Assembly (NCBI GenBank): GCA_963555705.1
Contig: OY743174.1
Location: 58,364,234-58,428,233 of the forward strand
Length of the DNA stretch: 64,000 nucleotides
Reading direction: 5' to 3'
Origin: Ligustrum vulgare
Lineage: Eukaryota; Streptophyta; Magnoliopsida; Lamiales; Oleaceae
The position numbers and the translations under genes are program-made. The notes below the pieces were generated by a model. The model was not told the DNA's origin. It ran no database searches and saw nothing but the letters and a program-made list of their open reading frames with translations. Of this stretch, positions 44,190 through 57,399 are shown piece by piece. The stretch's first letter is position 1. The number at the start of each line of letters is the position of its first letter.

Positions 44190-46024
44190 TGTTCGCTCAA
44201 AATAGTGTACCGCAAGCGCACGGGTCGCGTACAAGTAATAAAGTGGACTTTTTGAGTCCGGATTGTCGATCCCACGAGGAATGTTTACTTTAGATTATAC
44301 AACTTTAATTAATTTAATTCTAACAATTAAGAGAAACACACAATTAAAAGATGGATTTTGGAAAATAACTAAAAATCTACTAAAGATGGAAATATAAAAA
44401 ATAACACTTGAAAATTTTTAAGGAAAACGTGGTTGGGATTCATGGTTTCATTTAACCGTCGCCTAATTAATTTCTCAACATGCAAATTAACAAATTACTC
44501 ATTTACAATGTTAGACCCGATTTTCCAAGTTTAGCCAATTACCTCTCTCGAGTGAAATCAACCCTAATCAATTGGTCTAACCTACTATATCTCTATGTCG
44601 ATTAAAGCCCAATCAATTGCATTAACTCTTTGTGAAAATAGCTCAATGGATCATCTAGGGTTTAAGGTATATCTCTATCCTTAACAAGAACCTAGAGCAT
44701 TTGTTATTTGGTCTAAAATGCATAATATCTCTCGATTATCATACACTTCACAAAACACATATTTGGTGATCAAGCAAACACATGTAATAATCTCAATAAC
44801 AAACACACATGAAATAAGCATTTAATCAAATAGCAAATATTAAAATTAATCCAAGCTAGGTTAAATTCATTCCATAAATCCCAACATTAAAATTTAGCTA
44901 AACATGTTGGAAGAAAATAAAAATAACATTAAGCAGTAGAAATAAAACCAAGATTTGAAAATTGTGGAAATTGCATCAAGGTCCTTCAACTATCAAGCTG
45001 TTGCATTTCAGTCCCTTATCTTCCAGCTTTTTGCAAATCAGTCCAACAGCACCAGCAATTCAGCAATTCCAGCAATTCCAGCAAATCAGCAACAGCAAGC
45101 AACCAGCAGCATTTCCAGCAGCCTTCTCCAGCAAATCAGCAACAGCAACCAGCAGCATTTCCAGCACAGCACCAGCAGATTTCCAGCACAGCAACAGCAC
45201 CAGCAGATTTCCAGCACAGCAACAGCACCAGCACAGCAGATTTCCAGCAGCTCCTTCAGCTTGCTATCGCACCAGCAGCAGCAGCAGGTTAGCAGCAACC
45301 AGCTGCAGTAAGCTCCAAAGAAAAGAAAAAGAAAAGACAAAGAAAAGAAAAGAAAAGAAAAAAAAAAAGAAAAGAAGAGGAAGAAAAACGCAGCTGCTCC
45401 AGAATAGGAATGAAGAAAAAAACTCCTCTCCCCAGCTGCTGCCCTAATCAGATTTTATCAAGTGGAAGTTCCGAAAATTGCATCCTTGATCCTTGAGGTT
45501 TGGAAGTTGAGCAAAACAGTCCCCAAACTCTATTTTTCTCTTAATTGATGTGTCCAAGCACAAAAATATGTGGAAAAGTGAGAAAACAGATTTTAAAATG
45601 TTTCCAAGCCCCTCAACTTCGATTTTGCAGCCCAAGTCCTCAACTTTTGACACTTGTGCACTTTGGTCCCCAACTTTACTTTTTGTGTGCGATTGATCCA
45701 TTTTCACTCAAATTCATCAATTAAGCAATCATTTTGCTTTCTATTGTGATTTTCTCCTTGAATTTGAGTAGTAAACCTTGGTCCTCAACTTTTTGGCATG
45801 TTGCAATTTAGTCCACAAACTTTTGGTTTCTTTCAATTTGGTCCTTGAACATCGAAATTGCTCTTCTTTTAGCTCAATTGCTCTTCAATCTTGTCTATTT
45901 TCTTTCCAATTGAGTTTGTACCTAATTGTACAAGATAAACACAATTTATAAGTAGATATTTGCTCAATTTGTCAATTAAAGTGCTAATTTAAAGGCAAAA
46001 TAAGTGTGTAAAACACACTTATCA
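44190..46024 (-). repeat. 5' LTR of the inner element
   Basis: 1835 bp and essentially identical to 39296-41130. Confidence 0.94.
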
Positions 46025-46029
46025 TGGCT

Positions 46030-46624
46030 TAATCACAAAATCAATTATTGGACAATCAATGAAATTGAGAGAATTTGATTTAATCTCTTCCTCATTAATT
46101 GCCACTCCTCCAAGCGATTCTTTTGTGATTAAATTATCATTTTCTTCAAGCTCATCTTCTTTAGTTGATGTCTCCTCGGATTGAATGACCGATCCATAAG
46201 TTGAATCCATAGGCAACGGCAAGTTTTTCCTATTAATTCCCAAGAGTGGATTATACCCCCACATTTGAAATCCTTCCCAATACATGGCATCCCCCATAAG
46301 CATATCCTCTTCATCCAAATTGGCAAGCTCATTGTAATACTTTGCAAGTACCTTTTCATTCAATAGTGGAGGACCATCTCCCACAAGAGTGATGTCCTCA
46401 TCCCAATCATCAGGTACACAATCTCCCAAGAGCATGTAACTCTCATCCAATGTATCAATTGCTTGTTTTCGGCATTTCAAATATTGTCTAAACCCAATAA
46501 GCTTCGACGTAATCAAACTATTGCCCGAAAACAAACATTGTCTATTACAATGCATCTTGTAACAAATTTCACAACTTGAATATTCTTCAAGCATGTATTC
46601 ATCACCCATGTTGAGATTGTTCAT
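46030..46624 (-). pseudogene. N-terminal part of the outer element's ORF, truncated by insertion
   Basis: Reads MNNLNMGDEYMLEEYSSCEI onward and matches the first 199 residues of the 43219-43986 protein with about six replacements (for example G28R, and one YML changed to DML). The frame runs a few codons into the inner LTR and stops at 46022. Its natural end lies at 39123-39290. Confidence 0.75.
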
Positions 46625-46803
46625 TGCAATTGCGTTCCTATTTTGCCAATGTTAGAATCAAATATGCATAGAAAGAAAACCAAATACAAGAGAGATTAGA
46701 ATTGTGGTGGTTAACCAAAGATAATAAAATAAAACATAAAACAAAAATAATTACAAATTGTTAAAACTAAAATTAACTAAAGTAATAATCAAAGTAAAAA
46801 CAT

Positions 46804-46821
46804 TCCCCGGCAACGGCGCCA
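46804..46821 (-). other. tRNA-Asp primer binding site (outer element)
   Basis: Same 18-base site as in the inner element, six bases from the outer 5' LTR. Confidence 0.9.
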
Positions 46822-46827
46822 AAAACT

Positions 46828-49338
46828 TGTTCGCTCAAAATAGTGTACCGCAAGCGCACGGGTCGCGTACAAGTAATAAAGTGGACTTTTTGAGTCCGGA
46901 TTGTCGATCCCACGAGGAATGTTTACTTTAAATTATACAACTTTAATTAATTCAATTCTAACAATAAAAGAAACACACAATTAAAAAGATGGATTTTTGT
47001 AAATTCTAATTTAAAGAAAAGATTGTTAAACTAAATTAAAATAAGGAAAATAAAAGATAAAATGGTTGGGATTCATGATTTCATTTAACCGTCGCCTAAT
47101 TAATTTCTCAACATGCAAATTAATAAATTACTCATTTACAATGTTAGACCCGATTTTCCAAGTTTAGTCAATTACCTCTCTCGAGTGAAATCAACCCTAA
47201 TCAATTGGTCTAACCTACTATATCTCTATGTCGATTAAGGCTCAATCAATTGCATTAACTCTTTGTGAAAATAGCTCAATGGATCATCTAGGGTTTAAGG
47301 TATATCTCTATCCTTAACAAGAACCTAGAGCATTTGTTATTTGGTCTAAAATGCATAATATCTCTCGATTATCATACACTTCACAAAACACATATTTGGT
47401 GATCAAGCAAACACATGTAATAATCTCAATAACAAACACACATGAAATAAGCATTTAATCAAATAGCAAATATTAAAATTAATCCAAGCTAGGTTAAAAT
47501 CATTCCATAAATCCCAACGTTAAAATTTAGCTAAACATGTTGGAAGAAAAAGCGATAGATGAAAACATTACAACCCGGAGTTTGAAGATCGTGAGTTTGG
47601 CTCGCTGCTTGAGTTGCGTCCAGCCGCAACCTGCTTCACTGCAATTTCTCATTGCAGCCTTGCGTCCAGCCGCAACTGAAATCAGTGCACCTCAGACTCA
47701 GTTCCAGTTAATAGCAGTCTCCACCTTCATTTCTGCAGTCCACCCTTTCATCATCAACCAGTCCATCATTTCTAGTAATTGCAGTCACAAACCAATCCAT
47801 TTCCAGTCCAGCATTTCAATTCTGTCTGAAATCATCTTACTGCCTTCTTCCCAGCATCTCCAGTCCTGCTATGATTCCTTTTAGCCTGCAGCACCCTCCT
47901 TGCAGATGCACGGCAGTCTGTTCTCAGGTTCCACCTTCCCAATCAGCAGAAACCTCAGCTGCACACGGCCAACAATTCTTCAGCAATCAGCAGCAGATGG
48001 CAGCACCAGTACAACAACACTTCAGCAGAATCAGTTCAGCAACAGCTTCCCAGCTTCCACCTGCAATAGCAGAGCAATATTTCTGTCTGAAATCAGCACT
48101 TCCAGCCTGTAGATCTCCTTTTTCAGCTGCAGGCAGCAGCACCCCCAGTTCTAGCAGTTTCCAGTCAGCATTGCAGCAATAAAAGTCCAGCAGCAGGTTA
48201 TCAGCACTTCAGCACTTCTTCCAGGCAATCAAGTTCAGTTTCCAGTTCCTTTGTTAGCCTAGCAGATGCTATCTTCACTATCAACAGCCTCAGCTTCCAA
48301 CTGCTTGCAATCCACTTGAACCAGCAACAGGCAGATACTTTCTACCTTGAAATCAGTCCACAATCAGTTCTGTTTCTTTATCCCTGCAACTTCCAGAAGC
48401 AACAACACAGCAATCTCAGCAATGGCAGTAACCAGCAGCTGGAATACGCCAGCAGTGGTATTCCAGTGCAGCAGCAGCACAACCAGTTTTTTTAAGCATA
48501 ATCAGCAGCCTCCTTTGGTAAGCAGATTCCAGCAGTATTGTTTTCAGCTTCCCTTCCTCAGTTTACAGCAACCTCCCTCAGTTGGCAGTAGAACCAGTAG
48601 CAGCTCCCTTCTTCTTCCAGCTTCAATCAGCCTCCAGCAGTCCACTTAATGTCCTTGGCAGCAACTAATAGCAGACTCAGGTCCGGCTAACAGCAGCACA
48701 GTCTTCTTCCTCAGCTCCACCAGCTGCATCAACAGCAGCTTCGTCTTCCAGCAGTAGCAGCAGTGTCACTCTGCTGCAATGCCGTCTGCTCTCCCTGTCA
48801 AACCAGCTGCAACCTCCTGTTTTTCTCCCCTTCCTCGCTGCTGCTGTCACCAGCAGTGAGACCTCTCTGCCTTTCCTATATGCTCCCCTCTCTTTCTCTG
48901 CCACTGTATATGTATATGTAGCTGTCCTCCTTCCTGTCCAGCTCACGAGCCAGCAGCCATCATTTTTCTTTTATTTCAGCCCATGCTTCTTTGTCTCTCA
49001 GCAACTTTTCTCCATCACTCTCCCATCATTTCCAGCTCATGTGATTCCCAGTCACGTTCTCTTGTCTTATTCTTGCCAAAATTGCACTTTTGGTCCTTCA
49101 ACTTTTGAGATGTTGCAATTAAGTCCCCAAACTTTTGATTTCTTTCAAATAGGTCCTTGGACATCAAATTTGCTTATCTTTTAGCTCAATTTCTCTCCAA
49201 TCTTGTCTATTTGCTTTCCAATTGAGTTTGTACCTAATTGTACAAGATAAACACAATTTATAAGTAGATATTTGCTCAATTTTTCAATTAAAGTGTCTAT
49301 TTAAAAGCACAATAAGTGTGTAAAACGCACACTTATCA
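46828..49338 (-). repeat. 5' LTR of the outer element
   Basis: 2511 bp, near-identical to 34517-37027; TSD ATGCC follows. Confidence 0.93.
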
Positions 49339-49343
49339 ATGCC

Positions 49344-49480
49344 TATTTCCATCAAATGGATTTGGTTATGTATTGTGATCTTCAACATGCCTATGGTCAA
49401 TTATAACCAAATAATTTCCATCAAATTCAGAACTTTCTAAAAATCCATGTAATGTGATCTTCAACATGCCTATGGGCTTC
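49344..49480 (-). mobile_element. Copia fragment, right part, with reiterated join sequence
   Basis: Begins tatttcca as in the complete copia element (53490), then diverges. 'gtgatcttcaacatgcctat' recurs at about 49376 and 49456 with short unrelated fillers between, including a second 'atttccatcaaa'. Confidence 0.6.
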
Positions 49481-50672
49481 GCACCTAAAAATCCATTTTT
49501 TCGCTCATTTTTCTTTCTATAAATAGTGAGTTCCCATAAAATTAAACATCTTTATTTATGTCAACTGTAAATGCAAAGTGGATTAGCATGAATGTAAAAT
49601 AAAAGCATGCCAAATGTGAATGCAAAATTTGGATAAATGTGAACGCATTAATTTATTGCTTTACACACACACAAGTACTAATATTATGGTAAATACTAAA
49701 TAATGGTTGATATTTTTTTAATCAATTTTAATTTTATTATTAACACTAATACTGAATAAGTTCAATTAATATTTTTAGTTATCAGTATTAAAATTATCAT
49801 TTATTTATTATTATTTTTATTTATTTGTTATTCTTAATATTATAAATTTTATGTGTAGTCATCAATATAAAAATTGTGTTTTAATTATTAATGTTCAAAT
49901 CATTTGTTATCTTTAATATTAAAAATCATATTTTCTAAAATATATACGTGATTGAAAAAATGCGCTACTTATAAATAATTTATAGAAAAAGTTATTGGAT
50001 GAAGACTAATATTGAATAATTAATACTTTGATTTCTTTTTAGTTAATAATATCAATAGAATGATTAATATTTTTTAATCATTCTTGATTAAATATTATAG
50101 GGTATAAGATTTTCGGTATAATTTCATGACCTCCAACTTTACTCAATAATCTATCATGATAATTGCGAGATTTTTAAATTATTATTTTGACTACTTATTT
50201 TAGTAAATAAAGTTTTATTAGTTAAATTCAAATATTTTGTTTACTTATTTTCTAATTATTGTGATTGATGTTTTTGAATGAAATCGAAAAGTATGTTAAA
50301 TACGAGAGTCAAATATAGAAGTTATGAGAAATATATTAATACATTTCACATGCATCAATAGTTGTACACATAATATTACATCAAACATGATATACCATTA
50401 AAAAAATTACTAAATTTGAATTTTTAATGAAAATAATAATTCATAAAATTAATTTAAATCAATAGTCATTTATTATTTAAATATATAAATTGACGTTTAT
50501 TATTTAAAGAAGTTTTTTTAATAATTTGAATTAGTTATGCTATTTTTTAAATTCTAATAATTATTGTAATAAAAAATTATTTTTTATACATTTATACATA
50601 TATATGTTGATTATGTATATGGATTAAAATTTTACGAATACTTATTGAAATCGATATTGTGGATAACAACTT
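49481..50672. other. AT-rich DNA, no gene
   Basis: Long runs of A/T with 'ttaatatt' and 'attaatac' strings. No coding frame or clean repeat recognised. Confidence 0.35.
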
Positions 50673-50700
50673 TCGTGTATCGCTCTGGTGAAATATTAGC
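50673..50700 (+). mobile_element. Possible decayed Helitron 3' end
   Basis: 'ttcgtgtatcgctctggtga' and the following 'aatattagc' resemble the Helitron end at 20589 (cgtgtatcacacgggtgaaa, cgctag) in the opposite orientation, with mutations in the hairpin and in CTAG. Confidence 0.35.
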
Positions 50701-52764
50701 TATATATATAAAGGGAGAGCACTTCCCAAAAACAGATTTTTTGAACTTTTCCCGCCTAAATCATTTTTCTACATGTCACACTATTTCAAAATTGTTTTGT
50801 TTATTTAAGTAATGATGTTTATAATTTTTTAAATAAATTTAATTTGGTCATAAATAATTAATTTAAATTCAAATTGATACTCATATTACTCATTTTGTTT
50901 ATTTATTTATTTATTTACTCATTTACTTTTTATTTATTTATTTATTTATTCATTCATTCATTTTGTTCATTTATTTATGTTTAATACTATATATTTAAAT
51001 AATAAAAATATGCAAAATACATATTATTGACTTTAACAATTAGTTTAACTAATTTTATCAAAATAAAAATAAAGGCACGTTAGCAAACTCATAATATTTC
51101 AAAATAGGGTGTAGTTAAATACATTTGTTTAAAACTGTTGACCACAAAATCTGGTAAGAGTTTGGATCAACACGTCTTCACTCCTCCCTCTTGAACGTGT
51201 GAACTTCTTGCACACCAGGACAAACAATCAGTATGCAAAGGGGGCCGAGGTGACTCTCATTTGCACTCCGATGCTTAAATTAGTTCAAGTAAATATAATT
51301 TGGGTGAGGGAAATATAAATGTGTAAAATAGAGAAAAGGGAGTGAGGTTTGTATGTTGAGTTTGAATAGTAAGTTACCAACATTTTCTTTGGAGGCAGAC
51401 GTGTTCTTTTTGTAGTTGGAGTCAAGTTCTAGGATTGCGACATGTGCTAACACCTTTATACGTGGCTTCACCCCAACCGTTAACTAGGTTAACAATTTAT
51501 TTGGTTTTAATCATTTCTTCATACCATAGGGTTGCGATTGCCATCACATTCCTCATAAAGGTGTTGTCCCATCAGTCCACCGCTTGCTGGGAAGTCAAAT
51601 GTCCCTCACTTACTGGCAGGTTTTGTCGTTGGTCCGAAGCAGGTACATTGGATAACACTACTTCGGATGGAACAATTTGGCTATCCAGACTTCAGACAAT
51701 GCACGGTTGCGAATAAACTTCTCGTGGCCCCTCACAAGTGACGTGTCCTAGTTTTATTTAAGCGTGATCGTAACGCTAGTCCCTAAAATATGATTGGTTC
51801 ATTAATGTGCGAACCATATGTGCCAAAGACAGATAAATGGGCCAACTAGGAAGCAAAGTTCACTTTCTGGCCTCCGGGGCGGACGTGATCTCATAGACCT
51901 AATGGTTCTGTTGTTCGTAGTGACGTACGACAATACATTCTTTTTAAGCTATTTTCCTTGAACACTCGTGCGTGTCCAAAGACATGAGCAGTGATGACTT
52001 GTGTTTTCCAAGAATTGCCCTTTGGTCACGCGCGCGTGCGAGGAACATGGGTAGCCAAAGAGTTTTATTCTTTTCAAATTCCGGCTACAGGAAGTTGTAA
52101 AAAACTTTTGACTGCACTTCATCAAACATGACCCAATCAAATATATACCCAAGGACGACAATCATGAAACTCATCAGAGATTATCAGAAAACTTGAATGA
52201 ACATGTGTTTTTGTGTAAAGGATCCCATTATCCCAAATGACCACTTCAACTCCACAGAATTGAGTCTGGTCTTGTGTTCATAAATTACCATGTAATGCCT
52301 TCTAATGAAGGAGATTAAAATATGGCAGAAAAATTGAGGAAAGAATGAGGACAAGAATACCAAACACAAATTTACTAGCATTCATAATCCGTAAATGACT
52401 AAACAAGGCTATGGAGTTCATGACATTTGGGAAAAAGATGTACCGGCTACTCAGGTGAAATGTCGAGTATGCAGTAACATTTGTCAAGCTTTTGCTCTCC
52501 ACTGCAGTAACACCAATTAAAGAAAAATATGCACATGAGTTCACTAGTGGCATATGTTCATTTTTCGGATACCACAAAGAAAAGGCATAAAGAAGGTAAT
52601 TCATTACCCGATTAAGTACATACTATCCATTTTAGAAACTCCATTCAGTCAACTGGATAATATGATATTAACTCTTTCGAAAACTGAGTTCAAGTCTGAC
52701 ACTTTTTCCATACTGAAATTCACCAGAAAACGTCGAAATTTTTTCTTGATCTCCTTGAATTGCT
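50701..52764. other. AT-rich and unassigned sequence left of the copia element
   Basis: 50880-50990 holds ATTT/ATTC short tandem repeats. 51120-51730 resembles non-coding repeat sequence ('ctccgatgcttaaattagt' type). 51949-52764 has several short frames, the longest a 100-codon hydrophobic frame on the minus strand (52302-52604), with no known motif. No gene is supported. Confidence 0.35.
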
Positions 52765-52769
52765 TCCAC

Positions 52770-53226
52770 TGTTAGTAAAATTTATTTCACAGATAAATTA
52801 TTTATCTATAATCCAAAATAAATCATCATGCTGAATTATCAAGAATTAAAGAACTGAAGCGGAAGCGTACCTTAATCAAACGTGATTCACGATAAACGAT
52901 TCGGCGTTTGGATCTTCTAAATCGATACGTAGTCCGTATTTTCTCTCTGATGATGGGATGTCAGACAAGATGAACAGTACGTAGGATTCAGGGACCATAA
53001 CCGACTTTATAAACTGAATTACCAATTAACCTAATCCGGCCCATCATGAATTAGGTAATGGCCTGGTATCTACACATAAAAGCCCATACATTAATTAGAT
53101 GCATTAAAGCCCGATATATCAAATCCGTATTAGATCACTTTAATTGGGCTTAACCAAGTTGATAGCCTTTTATTGAATACACAATAATTAACATATAAGC
53201 CCACACGATTGATTAAAATCCTTACA
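52770..53226 (-). repeat. 3' LTR of the copia element
   Basis: 457 bp from TGTTAGTAAAATTT to AAAATCCTTACA in plus-strand reading. TSD TCCAC precedes it. Confidence 0.94.
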
Positions 53227-53240
53227 ATCTCCCACTTGGG
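53227..53240 (-). other. Polypurine tract of the copia element
   Basis: CCCAAGTGGGAGAT on the minus strand next to the 3' LTR. Confidence 0.8.
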
Positions 53241-53520
53241 CTATATGTGAACCTTACAATTGTGTATCAATCATAACCTTATGAGTACTCAGAATTTTGC
53301 TATCATTACTGAATGCATCCCCAAACAATCCGGTCCATCAATTATATCAACACAGGATCAAAGCGGCTTTCGCTACATTAATCGTAACTAAACCTTCAAT
53401 GGTCACATATATCGACATAACTGAATGACATGGATCAAGTATGGATGTGTAGCATGAAAATTACATGTAATGTGATCTTCAACATGCCTATTTCCAACTG
53501 GTCCAACTTTAGTGAGATCA
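53241..53520 (-). other. 3' non-coding region of the copia element
   Basis: Non-coding. It is shared with the copia fragment at 34254-34516 until 'caacatgcctatttcca'. Confidence 0.75.
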
Positions 53521-53529
53521 TCCTTAAAC

Positions 53530-56500
53530 GAGTTCAGAGATAATAAACCTGAAACCTTACAGCTGTAAATAACTTTAACTTTAAACTGTATCCAAAAGGA
53601 CAGTAAATGTGTCTAATGCACCCAAAATACAAACTCCCACTGAAACCGAATATCCTTAAGAAATACAACACCCATATGAGTAATGTACTCATGAAAGACC
53701 TTATGTTGTAATACTTTAGTAAGCGGATCCGCAATTATGGAGTTTGTCCCAATGTGCTCTTATTGACACGTGTCCACTCTGAACTGTATCCTTCACAATC
53801 AGGAACTTATGTCAATGAATTTTGACTTATTTGAGTTCCTGTTGTTACTGGAATATAAATCTGCTGAGTTATTGTCACACTATAACTTTAGTGGTCTTTC
53901 TATACCATTCAGAATACGTAGCCCAGTGACAAAATTTCGCAGCTATATTCCATAATTAGATGCCCCCAAAATTGCTACAACTGTGCTGCCAAGTGAAAGA
54001 AGCTAAAGTGTATGTTAAACACTCCATCCGGAAATAGCTCCTCCAACCAGCAGATAAATGTAGCCTTATGTGGATCTTTTACTTTCTTGGCATCTTGTAA
54101 AAATCGGAATCATAATACCATATGATCTCCAACTGATCCGATTTTCTGTATGTGAACATGTAATCTTTTGTTCTCTTTAAATACTTTATAACCCATGTTT
54201 GGCTACTTTCCAAATGATCCATCCCAGGGTTACTTAAATATCTCCTTAGTATCCCAATAATGTATGCAATATCCGAACGCATACAAATTTGAGCATACAT
54301 CAGATTTTCTATAGCTTAACTATATGAGATCCTCTGCATTTCTTTAACTTCAAGATAACTTTTCGGGCATTAGTCGAGACTAAATTTATCTCCCTTAGCG
54401 ATAGGGCTGTCCCCTGATTTACTGTCTTGCATGCCAAACCTCTTAAGTACTTTATCGATTTAGCCCTTTTGTGACAATTCAAGAATACCCCGAGAACAAT
54501 CCCGGTGTATCTGAATTCCTAATACAAAAGAGACGTCACCAAGATTTTTAATCTCAAAACTCCTTGACAAAAATCTCATAATTTTATGTGACATGCCTAT
54601 ATCATTAGTGGCAAGCAATAATCAATATATAAAACCAGGAAAATACACTTACTCCCACTGAACTTGTAATACAAACAACCATCAACAACATTAATCTCAA
54701 GACCAAATGAGATAATTACTTGATGAGATTTGTATTACCCTTAACGGGAAGCTGGCTTGAGTACATAAATGGATTTCTTTAATTTGCAAATCATTTGCTT
54801 TGGGTCTACTGACACAAGGTTTTCTGATTGCACCAAATAGATCGTCCCATCAATGTCGCCATTGAGAAACGCCACCTTAGTATCCATTTGATGTAACTCG
54901 AGGTCAAAATGTGCAACAACCTAACTTTCCTGAAAGAGTCTTTCACTGAAACCGAAGAGAAAGTCTCTTTATAATCAATGCCATCATTCTGTGTAAAGCC
55001 CTTAGATACAAGACGAACCTTATATCTTTCCACATTACCTTTCAAATCCCTCTTGGTTTAAAAATTCATTTAAGACCAATGGACTTCGCACCTTCTGGTA
55101 ATGGGACAAGATCCCAAACTTTATTGTCTTGCATATGCTTATACTCCTTATTTATGGCATCAATCCACTTTTGAGAGTTAGAACCCTGAATGACCTGATG
55201 GAATTGATTGGACCATCTTCCACCATTCCATTATTTTCCTTATGTTCTTGAAAAAATACTATTTAAATTATCCGGAATAGCATTTTTCCCTTTCTCTCGT
55301 GGATTTCCTTAATGGCTTTAGTTATTGAGGTTGTTGAGTTTGTACTTCTGAAATTTACCTTATTTTGGATGGGAGGTTCTTCAATATTGTCTAATTGAGG
55401 TTCCGGATATGCTTGTTGATCAATGACATGCATAAAAACTTGCACATTGTCAAAAGCAACAATAGGAATCGAAACCGATCCTTCCTCAACTTCTTCCTTA
55501 AAGACAATATCTCTAACCTTATTTCTCCCCCCAAACTCAACTTCCTCAAAAATATTGCAGTTCCCGTTTCAAAAATTGACTTAAGTGTGGGATCATAAAA
55601 TTAATAGCCCATCGATCGCTCAGAATAACCAATAAAGTAACTGCTGACTGTTTTGGAGTCCAATTTCTTTATGTGGCCTATAAAGCCTAGCCTTAGCTGG
55701 ACATCCCCAAATGTAGAAATGCTTTAGACTAGGTTTTCTTCATATCAAAAGCTCTTAAGGTACTTTAGCAGCAACTTTAGTTGGTAATATATACGATCTT
55801 TTCTTTAAATGTCCAGAGTTATGGCAAAAGAAACAATCCTTAATGTCTTTGTGTGGTTTCTTTTGTTCTGAACCCTTAACAACTTTATTTTCTTTATTTG
55901 TTTACTTGCCATTATCTTTAGAGGTGTTTTCCAAGTGATTTCAGTTCTGTCCTGCTTCAACTTTTCTTCCTCTTGCACACAAAATAGAATGAGCTCATTT
56001 AGAGTTCATTTCTCCCTTTGATAGTTACAACTGTCCTTAAATTGACTGAATTGTGCAAGAAGCTTGCACACTATGAAATGATCTCATTGAGAGTCTATTT
56101 CTACTTTGACAGTTATAACTAACCTTAAATTAACTATATTGCGCAGGAAGCGATATCAATACCAAATGCACGAGCAAGTCATTAGACAAGTCGAGTTTTA
56201 TTTCCTTAAGTTTTGAAGCAGTATGAGACATCTACATGATGTACTCCCTTATTTTCCCATTGCCTTTATACTTTATTGAAATCAAGCTTTGCATAAGCGT
56301 GCTTGTTTCAGCCTTATCGTTTTTCGCAAAACGGTTCTTAATTTCGGCAAGGAATTCATTGGCATCATTTACCTCCTCAGATACTATGCCACTAAAGGCT
56401 TCCGGAATGCCGCACTTAAATGATCATGAGACTCACGTAATTTAAGCAATCCCACCTCTCCGAGTTACCCATTTGATTAGATGAACTTTCATCCGTAAGA

Positions 56501-56560
56501 GGAGCAGGTTGCTCAATCCTTAGTACACGGTCTAGATCCATGCAGCCAACGAAAAGTTGA
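53530..56560 (-). pseudogene. Degenerate copia gag-pol
   Basis: In minus-strand order: gag (about 56560-55850) with DRVLRIEQPAPLTDESSSN and, further on, UBN2-type sequence. A zinc-knuckle remnant CFFCHNSGHLKKRS (55835-55794) has its last Cys replaced. Then comes the end of the integrase core directly (TKVAAKVP, RKPSLKHFYIWGCPAKARLY; 55790-55640), so protease, the GAG-pre-integrase domain and the catalytic integrase core are deleted. A linker follows (55445-55263). The RT start lies at 55045-54806 (RYKVRLVSKGFTQNDGIDYK) and the RNase H region at 54300-53980 (SDIAYIIGIL, RRYLSNPGMDHLE, KRTKDYMFTYRKSDQLEI). Stops and frameshifts occur in each part. The gag region has a direct duplication of about 88 bp (55984-56141). 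Confidence 0.88.
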
Positions 56561-56799
56561 TGTTGTTGTTTTGATCCTTGAAGTTTATTCCATAAATACA
56601 GGGATTAAATTTGAGCTTGTAGATATACTACTAGCAGAATTTGAAACTGAATAGAGAACACTTAAACAAAATAGCTCACATAAATACCTTATTATGCAAA
56701 TCATATTTTCAAATAATGGTAGGGCCCATCACAAGATACCTAGCACAACATCAATATTTAGTCTTTGGACAGAAATATTGACTTGTAAGTGGTACTCTT

Positions 56800-57190
56800 G
56801 GCGTAGTAATCAAACACTGACAGTAAGACATGTCAACCAACAAACCTTTCTTTGGACCGATTTATTGATCACACGTAAAACCAAATAACCGTCACGTATT
56901 TATCACCACAAGTTCATGTGAAATTCGGGCCAAATATTGACCTTCCTTTGGGCCGATCAATATCCGCATGAAATAACACACAAACACTTAATTTTCCCTT
57001 AGTGCAGTGATCAAACACTGGCAATAAGACATGTTAACCAATAAACCTTTCTTTGGACCGATTTATTGGTCACACGTTAAACCAAATAATTGCCACGTGT
57101 TTATCACAACATGTGCATGTGAAATTCGAGCCAAATATTGACCTTCCTTTGGGCCGATCAATATCCGCAATGAACAACACACACACAAAT
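56800..57190 (-). repeat. Tandem duplication of about 200 bp in the copia leader
   Basis: 'taatcaaacactgacagtaa' through 'gggccgatcaatatccgc' (56806-56975) recurs at about 57007-57172 with scattered substitutions. Confidence 0.8.
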
Positions 57191-57399
57191 ACCTTCTAAT
57201 ATTCAAAGTTAATTAATATCCACAAGAGAGGTTGCTTTGGCAACATGTTGCTTCAACTAACTTACTTTCGAATATTATATCTCTCAAAAGATTCCGATGT
57301 ACCAAGATTTGAAATTGAAATCCATTGATTTGCATCTATATTTGACTTTAGGATTTGAATTATAGAATTCAAAATTTTAGAATAAAGCAATCCTTAAGC

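Larger units (their letters stand above)
39296..46024 (-). mobile_element. Inner non-autonomous Tat/Athila-like LTR retrotransposon (nested)
   Basis: LTRs of 1835 bp (39296-41130 and 44190-46024) are flanked by the perfect duplication TGGCT (39291-39295 and 46025-46029), which lies inside the outer element's ORF. By eye the LTRs differ at one base (cagttg versus cacttg, near position 210). A tRNA-Asp primer site lies at 44166-44183 and the PPT at 41131-41144, both on the minus strand. The total length is 6.7 kb with 3.06 kb of internal sequence and one intact 255-codon ORF. The internal region is closely similar to that of the outer element, so one member of the family was inserted into another. 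Confidence 0.95.
34517..49338 (-). mobile_element. Outer non-autonomous Tat/Athila-like LTR retrotransposon (LARD-like)
   Basis: LTRs of 2511 bp (34517-37027 and 46828-49338) are flanked by the perfect duplication ATGCC (34512-34516 and 49339-49343). By eye the LTRs differ at one position (near the right end, ttgtc versus ttttc). On the minus strand the LTR begins TGATAAGTG and ends GAGCGAACA. A tRNA-Asp primer site follows the right LTR, so that is the 5' LTR. A PPT (CAAGTTTGGGGGTG) precedes the left one. Without the nested insertion it is about 8.1 kb, with 3.1 kb of internal sequence and one ORF of unknown function. There is no gag-pol. Enzymes must come from a related autonomous element. 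Confidence 0.93.

Noticed and set aside
52302..52604. 100-codon hydrophobic minus-strand frame
   Set aside because: No recognisable motif, no splice context and no neighbour support; it could be chance in AT-rich DNA.
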